64,000 nt of DNA from Chitinophaga jiangningensis (GTDB lineage Bacteria; Bacteroidota; Bacteroidia; Chitinophagales; Chitinophagaceae). Made by a program: the position numbers and the translations under genes. The notes beneath the pieces are model-generated. The model was given only the letters and a program-made list of their open reading frames with translations. It searched no databases and had not been told where the DNA came from. Within the stretch, counting starts at the first letter, position 1, and each line of letters begins with the position of its first letter. Below, one piece after another: positions 45,086-52,474 of this stretch. The stretch lies in the NCBI RefSeq assembly GCF_900142605.1, contig NZ_FRBL01000001.1:998732-1062731 (forward strand), in the 5' to 3' direction.

Positions 45086-45571
45086 ATGGCCAATCCGTCA
45101 AACAAGGAATTTACACACCTGAATAAATCCGGGCAACCAGCGATGGTAGACGTGAGTAATAAAGATATTACTTTTCGTGTAGCCGTTGCCGAGAGCCGCA
45201 TTTTTTTACCAGCCGAAGTGCGGGAGCAGTTCCAGGGGCAGGACATACAAACCCGCAAGGGTGGAGTGTTTCAGACGGCTATCATTGCCGGTATCATGGC
45301 GGCAAAAAAAACACCTGAACTCATACCACTCTGTCATACTTTGTTATTGGATGGGGTAGATGTTAGTATCGTGCTGGAAAATGAAGAGGCTGTGATCAGA
45401 TGTACGGTGAAAACAACAGGGAAAACCGGCGTGGAAATGGAAGCCCTCACCGGCGCATCTGTGGCGGCACTCACGGTATACGACATGTGTAAAGCTTTTA
45501 CACACGACATGGTGATCCGCGAAACAAAATTAATCAGTAAAACAGGAGGCAAGCAGGATTATGCAAGATAG
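45086..45571 (+). CDS. moaC: Cyclic pyranopterin monophosphate synthase
   Basis: A 161-residue MoaC: DVSNKDITFRVAVAE, KGGVFQTAIIAGIMAAKKTPELIPLCHTLLLDGVDV (with the PLCH motif), TGKTGVEMEALTGASVAALTVYDMCKA and a C-terminal ETKLISKTGGK. It converts the MoaA product to cyclic pyranopterin monophosphate. Its 3' end overlaps mobA by 11 bp, so the two are translationally coupled. Confidence 0.96.
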   Translation: MANPSNKEFTHLNKSGQPAMVDVSNKDITFRVAVAESRIFLPAEVREQFQGQDIQTRKGGVFQTAIIAGIMAAKKTPELIPLCHTLLLDGVDVSIVLENEEAVIRCTVKTTGKTGVEMEALTGASVAALTVYDMCKAFTHDMVIRETKLISKTGGKQDYAR

Positions 45572-46163
45572 TGCACCCTTAAAGGGATTACTGCTCTGCG
45601 GCGGTTACAGCTCCCGCATGCAGGAGGATAAAAGTAGCATCGCCTACCATGGCATGCCGCAATGGGAGTACCTGGTTTCGCTTTTATCTGAGGTAGTACC
45701 GGAAGTATACATCTCCTGCCGCCCTGACCAGCTGAGTGCCGGCGCGGGTTTCAGCAGTTATCCACATCTCATTGCGGATAGTGTGGAGGGTGGCGGACCC
45801 GCCGTAGGATTAATCAGCGCACATATGCAGGAACCCGGTACCGCCTGGCTGGTGCTGGCCTGCGACCTGCCATTGATCAGTCTTCAAAGTCTGCAGTTTT
45901 TAGTGAAGGAAAGAGATATAACCCGCACAGCTACCAGTTTTATCAGTCCTTTCAATCATCTTCCTGAGCCACTGATCGCCATCTGGGAGCCGGCAGGACT
46001 TGCCGCACTACAGCGCAGCGTATTATCAGGCGGCCCTAAATGCCCCCGTAAATCCATGCTGTCAGGTGGTGATGTGAAGGTATTGGAGAATCCCTGGCCG
46101 GAGGAGCAGTTTAATGCGAATACACCGGAGGAAAAAGCGGAGGCTTTAAAACTCAGAAGATAG
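45561..46163 (+). CDS. mobA: Molybdenum cofactor guanylyltransferase-like nucleotidyltransferase
   Basis: A 200-residue MobA-like protein: N-terminal KGLLLCGGYSSRMQEDKSSI (GG.S.RM..DKS nucleotide-binding loop; the usual Gly after RM is Gln here), YISCRPDQL, LACDLPLIS and a C-terminal NANTPEEKAEAL (the NxNTPxD region). It would attach a nucleotide to the cofactor. It starts inside moaC, and its stop abuts a tandem hairpin element. MocA (CMP transfer) is an alternative that motifs alone do not exclude. Confidence 0.87.
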   Translation: MQDSAPLKGLLLCGGYSSRMQEDKSSIAYHGMPQWEYLVSLLSEVVPEVYISCRPDQLSAGAGFSSYPHLIADSVEGGGPAVGLISAHMQEPGTAWLVLACDLPLISLQSLQFLVKERDITRTATSFISPFNHLPEPLIAIWEPAGLAALQRSVLSGGPKCPRKSMLSGGDVKVLENPWPEEQFNANTPEEKAEALKLRR

Positions 46164-46240
46164 TTCCCGAATCCCGGGTGCCGAAGGCACCCGGGATTCG
46201 GGAATGGGCCAGGGCCGAAGGCCCTGGCCCATTCCCGAAT
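46164..46240. repeat. Tandem hairpin element filling the mobA/moaE gap
   Basis: Hairpin 1: perfect 19-bp stem 46164-46182 with 46186-46204, loop GAA. Hairpin 2: perfect 21-bp stem 46196-46216 with 46220-46240, loop GAA. The 9-nt segment 46196-46204 is shared. It begins on the base after the mobA stop and ends 2 bases before the convergent moaE stop, so the whole intergenic gap is this element. Confidence 0.92.
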
Positions 46241-46242
46241 AA

Positions 46243-46644
46243 CTATTTCACTTCCCCATCAGAAAAAAACTCCTTTTTCCAGATAGGTACTGTTGCTTTC
46301 AGCGTATCAATCGCATATTCACAGGCATCGAAGGCGATACCGCGGTGTACAGAAGAAACAGCCACTACTACAGCTACTTCCCCAGGCAGCTTATCGCCAA
46401 CGGCATGCAGCATGGCGATCTTTTTAATGTCCCATTGTCTGGCTACATCATCCGCTATCTTTTGCATTTCCAGCAGTGCCATATCCTTGTAGGCTTCGTA
46501 ATATAACTTATCAACGCTCCGCCCTTTGGTATCGTTTCTCACCTTACCGGTAAACACCACCTCGCCGCCACAGGCAGGCGAATGAATAAAATCCAGGGCT
46601 TCCTGAATGGTGATATCAGTTTCTATTTTCAGTAATACGTCCAT
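46243..46644 (-). CDS. moaE: Molybdopterin synthase catalytic subunit
   Basis: A 133-residue MoaE: HSPACGGEVVFTGKVRND (the typical GA...F.G.VR pattern), DKLYYEAYKDMALLEMQKIADDV, MLHAVGDKLPGEVAVVVAVSSVHRGIAFDAC and a C-terminal VPIWKKEFFSDG with the catalytic Lys pair. With MoaD it adds the two dithiolene sulfurs. It lies 15 bp after moaD on the same strand. Confidence 0.95.
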   Translation of the reverse strand: MDVLLKIETDITIQEALDFIHSPACGGEVVFTGKVRNDTKGRSVDKLYYEAYKDMALLEMQKIADDVARQWDIKKIAMLHAVGDKLPGEVAVVVAVSSVHRGIAFDACEYAIDTLKATVPIWKKEFFSDGEVK

Positions 46645-46659
46645 GTGTAAAAAATCGGT

Positions 46660-46893
46660 TCAACCGCCGCTTACCGGCGGGATGATGGCAATTTCATCGG
46701 TAGTAGTCACCGCCTGCGTATCGGCGGCATATGCTTTGTTAACGGCGATCATGAGGGAGTTCAGCTGCTCAAAGGCAGGGTAGGCAGCTAACAACCACGC
46801 TTTCAGCGCGCCCACAGTGGCTATCCCCTCGGGGAGCTGCATACGGGCCACCCCTGCTATATCCTTTGCCACCCCAAACAGCATTACATTCAT
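46660..46893 (-). CDS. moaD: Molybdopterin synthase sulfur-carrier subunit
   Basis: A ubiquitin-like protein of 77 residues from the ATG at 46893, ending in the essential Gly-Gly (IIPPVSGG). The beta-grasp body includes VMLFGVAKDIAG and IAVNKAYAADTQAVTTTDEIAI. A TTG three codons upstream is possible but lies within the -7 promoter element, so the ATG is preferred. The C-terminus is charged with sulfur by MoeB, encoded 2 kb away. Confidence 0.92.
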   Translation of the reverse strand: MNVMLFGVAKDIAGVARMQLPEGIATVGALKAWLLAAYPAFEQLNSLMIAVNKAYAADTQAVTTTDEIAIIPPVSGG

Positions 46894-46899
46894 ATCTTC

Positions 46900-46907
46900 C
46901 AAAATTA
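46900..46907 (-). promoter_or_regulatory. Putative promoter -7 element next to the moaD start
   Basis: Reads TAATTTTG on the minus strand, exact TAnnTTTG, 6 bp before the moaD ATG. It implies a leaderless or very short leader mRNA for moaD-moaE. Confidence 0.4.
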
Positions 46908-46971
46908 TTGGCTAAAACTACAATATAGCAGCGATAAAGTAGTAATTTTAGTTCGAGGTAAATGTTTTTTT

Positions 46972-47343
46972 ATGAAGATAAGGCTCCGTGGTAATAGTAT
47001 CCGATACCGACTGGATAAAATTGATATGGAATTGCTGGAAACCGTTGGTAAGATTGATTCCATCACCCACATCGGCGCGGGTACCCTTCACTTTGTCATC
47101 AGAGGGAAAGATATTCCTGCGCCGGTAGCTAAGCTGGAACATGACGGGGTACACCTGCTGATTCCCATTACACAACTGCAACTGTGGATAAGCTCCGGCG
47201 AAGTAGGTTTTAGTCTCGACATACCAAACGAAGACGGCACCCACCTTGCCATCCTGGTAGAAAAAGACTTCAAATGCCTGACTGATCGCGATGAAGATGA
47301 CAGCCAGTCGTTCGACAACCCCATGGCCAGTAAAAACTGCTGA
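46972..47343 (+). CDS. Uncharacterised protein in the molybdenum-cofactor cluster
   Basis: I cannot name a family. The 123-residue protein is cytoplasmic, beta-rich and acidic: MKIRLRGNSIRYRLDKIDMELLE, ITHIGAGTLHFVIRG, VGFSLDIPNEDGTHLAILVEKDFKCLTDRDEDDSQSF. The N-terminal RLRGNSIRYRL is basic, and the C-terminus contains two Cys and many Asp. It ends 3 bp before moaA, so it is almost certainly cotranscribed and translationally linked. A role in MoaA function or Mo supply is the natural inference. Confidence 0.75.
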   Translation: MKIRLRGNSIRYRLDKIDMELLETVGKIDSITHIGAGTLHFVIRGKDIPAPVAKLEHDGVHLLIPITQLQLWISSGEVGFSLDIPNEDGTHLAILVEKDFKCLTDRDEDDSQSFDNPMASKNC

Positions 47344-47346
47344 TAA

Positions 47347-48327
47347 ATGCTGCAGGATACGCATAACCGCATTATCAACTATGTGCGACTGTCGGTAACC
47401 GACCGTTGTAACCTCCGCTGCACCTATTGCATGCCGGAGAAAATGCAGTTTGAGCAGCATGCCAGCATCCTTACTGACGATGAAATCCTGCGGCTGATGA
47501 AGTTGCTCGCCTTCGACGGCGTATCCAAGATCCGCATTACCGGCGGCGAACCATTCATGCGCCCCGGACTGATCACGCTGCTGGAAAAAATCAAAAACAT
47601 CGACGGCATCACCGATATATCCATCACCACCAATGGGGTACTCACCAAAAAATTCATTCCTGCACTCAGCAAACTCGGTATACACAACATCAATCTCAGC
47701 CTGGATACCCTCGACGGGCAAAGGTTTACGCAAATCACCCGCCGCGATAAATTCGCAGCCGTGATGGATAGCTTCAACACCATGCTCAGTCACGACATGC
47801 AGGTTAAAGTGAATATGGTTGTGATGGAAAACGTGAATACGGACGAAATCGTTGATTTCGCCAAACTTACCGAACATCAGCGCGTAGCCATCCGCTATAT
47901 TGAAGAAATGCCGTTTAACGGCCAGGATAAAGGGTTTTCAGGGGTTAGCTGGGATTATCACCGTATACTGTCAGCCATCACAGATTACTATCCGCTGGAG
48001 AAATTAACAGACGCACCGCATTCCACTTCGCTCAATTATAAAATACCCGGGTTCAACGGTACTATAGGCGTTATTCCTGCGTATAGCCGCACCTTCTGCG
48101 GCACCTGCAACCGGCTTCGTATATCCGCCACCGGTAGTTTGAAAACCTGCCTGTATGGCAACAACATGCTGAATATACGGGACCTGATGCGCAACCACGA
48201 CTTCACGGACATGCATATACGCAGTGGTATTCATGCAGCCGTAAAAGAAAAATTCATTGACGGTAAAGAAGCGGAAAAGCATTATCTCACGGGCATTATG
48301 GAGAGCATGTCCCTCATCGGCGGATAA
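47347..48327 (+). CDS. moaA: GTP 3',8-cyclase (radical SAM)
   Basis: A 326-residue MoaA with both iron-sulfur sites: N-terminal radical-SAM CNLRCTYC (C21, C25, C28) and C-terminal C251, C254 and C268 (CGTCNRLRISATGSLKTC). It has ITGGEPFMRPGL and ends in the Gly-Gly tail (SLIGG) required for activity. It converts GTP to 3',8-cyclo-7,8-dihydro-GTP, the first cofactor step. Its stop directly abuts the convergent TauE-like gene. Confidence 0.97.
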   Translation: MLQDTHNRIINYVRLSVTDRCNLRCTYCMPEKMQFEQHASILTDDEILRLMKLLAFDGVSKIRITGGEPFMRPGLITLLEKIKNIDGITDISITTNGVLTKKFIPALSKLGIHNINLSLDTLDGQRFTQITRRDKFAAVMDSFNTMLSHDMQVKVNMVVMENVNTDEIVDFAKLTEHQRVAIRYIEEMPFNGQDKGFSGVSWDYHRILSAITDYYPLEKLTDAPHSTSLNYKIPGFNGTIGVIPAYSRTFCGTCNRLRISATGSLKTCLYGNNMLNIRDLMRNHDFTDMHIRSGIHAAVKEKFIDGKEAEKHYLTGIMESMSLIGG

Positions 48328-49068
48328 CTATTTCAACAGCATACGTACACCCGCATATAAAATCAATATCGCCGTAGCAGCCGCCACCCACTTAGGTTTC
48401 AGCACTTTGGCACTCAGCCTCGCTCCAATCTGACCACCTATTACCACCGCCAGCAACAAAGGAAATACGACTTCCCAATTGAATACAATCTGCTTTTTAG
48501 CTACCTGACCAAAAATACCGGAGATAGAATTTACCAGGATAAAGAAGCTACTCAGGCCTGCGATATTTTTTGATGTATCATATTTCCCCAGCTTCAGTAC
48601 CGGCGCCAGGTAAATGCCGCCACCAATGCCGGTCATACCCGATAGCAGCCCAATTCCGCCACCAATGATTCCGTACACTATACCGTTACTATGCTTTACT
48701 TCTTCGGTATCTTTATTTCTCTCAAAAAACAAGCGATAGCACATACACACTGCCGCGAGCGTTAACGCAATACCCAGCAACAGAAAAAACTGCTCCTGCT
48801 TCAACGGCAGATAGCTGCCAATAAAAGCCATGGGCACGCTGATCAGCGAAAGCTGCCAGGCCTTTTTCAACGGCAGGTGCCCCTGTTTATAAAAGTGATA
48901 TACGCCGCCGGTTACTACTGCGATATTACACAGCAGGGCAGTGGATTTCATTAACTGGAAATCAATGCCCCAGAGCGCCAGGATGGCCAGGTAGCTGGAT
49001 CCGCCACCAAAGCCGGCTGCAGAGTATAACAGCGCTACCAGAAAAAATAAAAAACAAAGTGTGAGCAC
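48328..49068 (-). CDS. TauE/SafE family sulfite/sulfonate exporter-like membrane protein
   Basis: A membrane protein with about eight spans: LTLCFLFFLVALLYSAAGFGGGSS, the repeated GIGLLSGMTGIGGGIYLAPVLKLG and a terminal WVAAATAILILYAGVRMLL. The two GxGGG segments mark the TauE/SafE family. The GTG at 49068 (246 residues) is preferred because it starts the first span and lies 10 bp after the moeB stop; ATG codons at 49140 and 49122 would overlap moeB and add a non-membrane extension. Family members export sulfite or sulfonates, which suits the sulfur chemistry of the cluster. Confidence 0.82.
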   Translation of the reverse strand: MLTLCFLFFLVALLYSAAGFGGGSSYLAILALWGIDFQLMKSTALLCNIAVVTGGVYHFYKQGHLPLKKAWQLSLISVPMAFIGSYLPLKQEQFFLLLGIALTLAAVCMCYRLFFERNKDTEEVKHSNGIVYGIIGGGIGLLSGMTGIGGGIYLAPVLKLGKYDTSKNIAGLSSFFILVNSISGIFGQVAKKQIVFNWEVVFPLLLAVVIGGQIGARLSAKVLKPKWVAAATAILILYAGVRMLLK

Positions 49069-49078
49069 GTTAGCTGGA

Positions 49079-50161
49079 TTAGTAGGTGGCCATAGTATCG
49101 TCGATGGTGCAGGCCCATGCATGGATGCCTCCTTCCACATTGTAGATATCCTTTACGCCCAGCTCGAGCAAACGCTGTGCTACAGCCCGGCTACGCATAC
49201 CATGATGACACAGTACCGCTACCGGTGCACTGATATCCAGCGCCGGGAACTGCTGAATCACCTGTCCCATAGGAATGTGCAGCGCCTGCGGCAGGTGACA
49301 TATTTCCCATTCATCTTCTTCGCGTACATCGAGCAAAAGAAACTTTTTATCGCTTGTAATCCAGTCCTGCAGCTGCTGTACATTGAGGGGCTGTACACCC
49401 GCCACCATGCATACATCCTGGTGGTAATCGGCCTGTAAAGCGGTGATGTGCCTGTTCTCCTCTACGGCCTGAAAATTGAAAATATGCTGCATGTTATGCA
49501 GTGTATCAATCGTCATCAGCTGATTCCGTAAAGGCGTACCTATGCCGGTAATGATTTTCACCACTTCATTGGCCTGGTAAGTACCTATTATGCCGGGGAG
49601 TACCCCAAGCACACCAATCTCGCTGCAGTTCAGCATTTCGCCGGGCTCCGGTGCTTCCGGAAATATACACCGGTAGGTAGCGCCCTCCTGGTAATTGAAC
49701 ACGCTCACCTGGCCTTCATACTTGTAAATGGCGCCGTACACGAGCGGTTTTCCCGCTATCACACAGGCATCATTGATGAGGTAGCGCGTACCGAAATTAT
49801 CTGTACAGTCTACCACTACATCATATTTTTCTATTATGGAGATGGCATTGTCCACCGTGATCCAGGTATCGTGCATGAATATTTCGATCTCGGGGTTGAG
49901 CTGGTGCAGGCGGTGTGCTGCCAGTTTTACTTTGGGTTTCCCCTGATCCGCTGTGGTGTAAAGCACCTGCCGTTGCAGGTTGGTGATGGATACGTTGTCG
50001 TGCTCCACAATACCGATGCGGCCTACGCCCATGGCTGTCAGGTATTGCAACACGGGCACACCTAAGCCACCGGCGCCAATCACCAGTACGGATGCGTTTT
50101 GCAGCATTTGCTGCTTTTCTGGTCCAAATCCTTCCAGTCTTGTCTGCCTGTCGTAACGCAT
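49079..50161 (-). CDS. moeB: MoeB/ThiF-type adenylyltransferase fused to a rhodanese domain
   Basis: This 360-residue protein has an E1-like domain (1-240): RYDRQTRLEGFGPEKQQML, nucleotide loop GAGGLG (29-34), R64 in TNLQRQVLY, and DCTDNFGTRYLIND. A C-terminal rhodanese domain (about 255-355) has LLLDVREEDEWE and the active-site loop CHHGMRS with C318. It would adenylate MoaD and transfer sulfur from the rhodanese Cys. The CxxC zinc pairs of E. coli MoeB are not visible: the first is T162...C165 and the second is absent. Confidence 0.9.
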   Translation of the reverse strand: MRYDRQTRLEGFGPEKQQMLQNASVLVIGAGGLGVPVLQYLTAMGVGRIGIVEHDNVSITNLQRQVLYTTADQGKPKVKLAAHRLHQLNPEIEIFMHDTWITVDNAISIIEKYDVVVDCTDNFGTRYLINDACVIAGKPLVYGAIYKYEGQVSVFNYQEGATYRCIFPEAPEPGEMLNCSEIGVLGVLPGIIGTYQANEVVKIITGIGTPLRNQLMTIDTLHNMQHIFNFQAVEENRHITALQADYHQDVCMVAGVQPLNVQQLQDWITSDKKFLLLDVREEDEWEICHLPQALHIPMGQVIQQFPALDISAPVAVLCHHGMRSRAVAQRLLELGVKDIYNVEGGIHAWACTIDDTMATY

Positions 50162-50202
50162 TGGGTTCAGTATTAGTAATGAGACTTAAAGGTAATAAAT
50201 CG

Positions 50203-50739
50203 CTATACTTTTTTGTACATCATCACGATGTCGGAGAATACGCCGGGGGTAATTTCGATGGCGTCGGGAATGCGGCCGGCTTCCACGAAGCCGAAGTTGC
50301 GGTAGAGTTGAATAGCTTTTTCGTTGGCGGAGGCTACCTGCAGGGTGATGAGCCAGAGGTCGTCGTGCTCCTCTACCCAGCGTAGCATGGCCGTCATGAG
50401 GCGGCGGCCGATGCCCATGTTCTGATAGGCTTTGGCTACGCCAATGCCCATTTCACCTATGTGCGTACGCTTGTCGTGACCGGTGTTATCCACATTTATG
50501 GCTCCTATGATCTGTCCTTTTACTTCGGCCACCAGCAGGAGTTGCCGCGGCTTATCTATATGCGACTTGATGAAGGCCTCTTCTCCCTCTACATCCAGCT
50601 CCAGGGCCTCGTTGTGATTAAACAGGAGAAAGTCAGTTTCCGCGGTCATGCGCTGGTAGTTAGCTAACAAGCCGGCCGCATCCTTGAGGCGTGCCGGGCG
50701 GATAATCAGCTCTTCTCCGTTTGATAGAAAATGTCGCAT
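50203..50739 (-). CDS. GNAT family N-acetyltransferase
   Basis: A 178-residue GNAT protein: RPARLKDAAGLLANYQRM at the N-terminus, GEMGIGVAKAYQNMGIGRRLMTAMLRWVEE (the acetyl-CoA-binding QNxGIGRRL motif) and VASANEKAIQLYRNFGFVEAGR. The substrate is unknown. It lies 41 bp before moeB on the same strand, downstream of a terminator, so it may share a transcript with moeB and the exporter-like gene. Confidence 0.88.
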   Translation of the reverse strand: MRHFLSNGEELIIRPARLKDAAGLLANYQRMTAETDFLLFNHNEALELDVEGEEAFIKSHIDKPRQLLLVAEVKGQIIGAINVDNTGHDKRTHIGEMGIGVAKAYQNMGIGRRLMTAMLRWVEEHDDLWLITLQVASANEKAIQLYRNFGFVEAGRIPDAIEITPGVFSDIVMMYKKV

Positions 50740-50749
50740 GATACGAAAA

Positions 50750-50776
50750 TAAAAAAAGCGACCGTTTCCGGTCGCT
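50750..50776 (-). terminator. Terminator after the haem lipoprotein gene (minus strand)
   Basis: Perfect 8-bp stem (50757-50764 with 50769-50776), loop TTTC, followed on the minus strand by seven T. It separates the haem lipoprotein from the GNAT gene. Confidence 0.8.
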
Positions 50777-50802
50777 GATTGTTTTAAACCTTACTAAAAT
50801 TT

Positions 50803-51102
50803 TTATGATGCTTTGGCATTTGTTTTAACAAAGTCCAGCACAGCTGCCTTTTGGTCATCGGTGAGTTTGGCTTTGCGGGCCATCCGATCGATAATGCCAG
50901 GCCACTTTTCGGCAGTGCGGGTTTCAGGCCATTTGTAACCATGACATTTATTGCAGTTCTGGCGGTACACCGTTTTGCCTTGTGACTCCGGATATTTTGC
51001 AAAAGCCGCTTCGGTAGCTGCTGCCTTATCCGGATTGGAAGTACCTTTACTGCATCCCCATAGTAATACTGCGATCACCGATAACTGGAGTAATGTTTTC
51101 AT
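50803..51102 (-). CDS. Small mono-haem c-type cytochrome lipoprotein
   Basis: A 99-residue lipoprotein: lipobox ending at Cys-17 (LWGC) and one haem motif CNKCH (C50, C53, H54) with Met-74 as possible distal ligand. The helical C-terminus (DDQKAAVLDFVKTNAKAS) is typical of small class I cytochromes. It would be an electron-transfer protein anchored in the envelope. It stands between serS and a terminator with no obvious redox partner. Confidence 0.87.
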   Translation of the reverse strand: MKTLLQLSVIAVLLWGCSKGTSNPDKAAATEAAFAKYPESQGKTVYRQNCNKCHGYKWPETRTAEKWPGIIDRMARKAKLTDDQKAAVLDFVKTNAKAS

Positions 51103-51168
51103 AAACCTTTATTGAATATATCAGATTATTTGACCATACTCAAGGTAAAGATTTTTTATGAATTACAG

Positions 51169-52440
51169 TTATTGGATCTTGCCGGCACCAAAATAAGACT
51201 GCAATACGGCCGGAATGTTGATACCATCCTCATGCTGGTTGTTTTCCAGCACACAGGCCATAATGCGGGGCAACGCCAGGGAGCTGCCATTCAGGGTATG
51301 CACCAGCTGCGGTTTACCGTTACCTTCTTTGAAACGGATCTTGCAACGGTTACTCTGATAGCCTTCAAAGTTGCTCACAGAGCTCACTTCCAGCCATTTT
51401 TCCTGGGCAGCGCTGTAAACTTCAAAGTCGTAGGTAAGCGCAGAGGTAAAGCTCATATCGCCGCCGCATAAACGCAGAATGCGGTAAGGCAGCTGCAGGG
51501 ACTGCAACAGGCTTTCCACATGTTCCACCATTTCATCCAGCACTTCATATGACTTGTCGGGATGCGTAAGCTGTACCAGTTCTACCTTATCGAACTGGTG
51601 CAGGCGGTTCAGGCCGCGCACATCCTTGCCATAAGAACCCGCTTCGCGGCGGAAGCAAGGGGTATAGCCGGTCATACGAATCGGCAGATCGGTATCTTTC
51701 AGAATCTCATCGCGGTAGAGGTTTGTTAAAGGCACCTCGGCGGTAGGGATCAGGAAGAAGTTATCTTCTGTGGCGTGGTACATCTGCCCTTCTTTATCCG
51801 GCAGCTGACCGGTACCGAAGGCACTGGCTTCATTCACCATGTAAGGAGGGGCAAATTCGGTATAACCAGCGTTGATGTTATAGTCCAGGAAATACTGGAT
51901 CATAGCGCGTTGCAGGCGTGCTCCCTTATTTTTATAAACAGGGAAACCACTACCGGTGATTTTGTTGCCCAGTTCAAAATCGATCAGGTCGTATTTTTTG
52001 GTAAGATCCCAGTGAGGCACTGCACCGGCGTACAATGCAGGGATTTCGCCATGCTGGCGCACCACCACGTTATCTTCCGGGGTTTTACCTTCCGGCACTA
52101 GTGGAGATGGCAGGTTAGGCAGCTTTACCAGGGTATCGAGCAATTCTTTTTCTGTGGCATTGAGCGCATCGTTTACAGGTGCCAGGCGTCCTTTCAGTTC
52201 ATTCACCTGGTTGCGCATGGCTTCCCCTTCCTCTTTTTTGCCCTGGCCCATCAGTTTACCAATCTCTTTGGAGAGACTGTTTACCTGCGCCTGTGTTTCA
52301 TCGTATTCCAGGGTGAGCTTCTTACGCTTGTCGTCCAGCGCAATCACCTCATCCACCAGGTTGGTTTCTTTAAAATTTTTGACAGCCAGTCTTTCGAGGA
52401 CCAGCTCTTTATTCTGACGTATAAACGGTACTTGTAACAT
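51169..52440 (-). CDS. serS: Seryl-tRNA synthetase
   Basis: A 423-residue class II synthetase: N-terminal coiled-coil arm (about 25-105), motif 2 region CFRREAGSYGKDVRGLNRLHQFDKVELVQ and motif 3 LNGSSLALPRIMACVLENNQ. It charges tRNA-Ser. The start ATG at 52440 has a -7 element 22 bp upstream in the short gap to nadE. Confidence 0.97.
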   Translation of the reverse strand: MLQVPFIRQNKELVLERLAVKNFKETNLVDEVIALDDKRKKLTLEYDETQAQVNSLSKEIGKLMGQGKKEEGEAMRNQVNELKGRLAPVNDALNATEKELLDTLVKLPNLPSPLVPEGKTPEDNVVVRQHGEIPALYAGAVPHWDLTKKYDLIDFELGNKITGSGFPVYKNKGARLQRAMIQYFLDYNINAGYTEFAPPYMVNEASAFGTGQLPDKEGQMYHATEDNFFLIPTAEVPLTNLYRDEILKDTDLPIRMTGYTPCFRREAGSYGKDVRGLNRLHQFDKVELVQLTHPDKSYEVLDEMVEHVESLLQSLQLPYRILRLCGGDMSFTSALTYDFEVYSAAQEKWLEVSSVSNFEGYQSNRCKIRFKEGNGKPQLVHTLNGSSLALPRIMACVLENNQHEDGINIPAVLQSYFGAGKIQ

Positions 52441-52462
52441 TATTGAATTTTAAAAATTTGGA

Positions 52463-52470
52463 CAAAGATA
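52463..52470 (-). promoter_or_regulatory. Putative promoter -7 element for serS
   Basis: Reads TATCTTTG on the minus strand, exact TAnnTTTG, 22 bp before serS and 4 bp past the nadE stop. Confidence 0.45.
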
Positions 52471-52474
52471 AAGG

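Noticed and set aside
48328..49140. Earlier ATG starts for the TauE-like gene
   Set aside because: They overlap the moeB 3' end and add a polar extension; the GTG at 49068 begins the first membrane span, though this is not certain.
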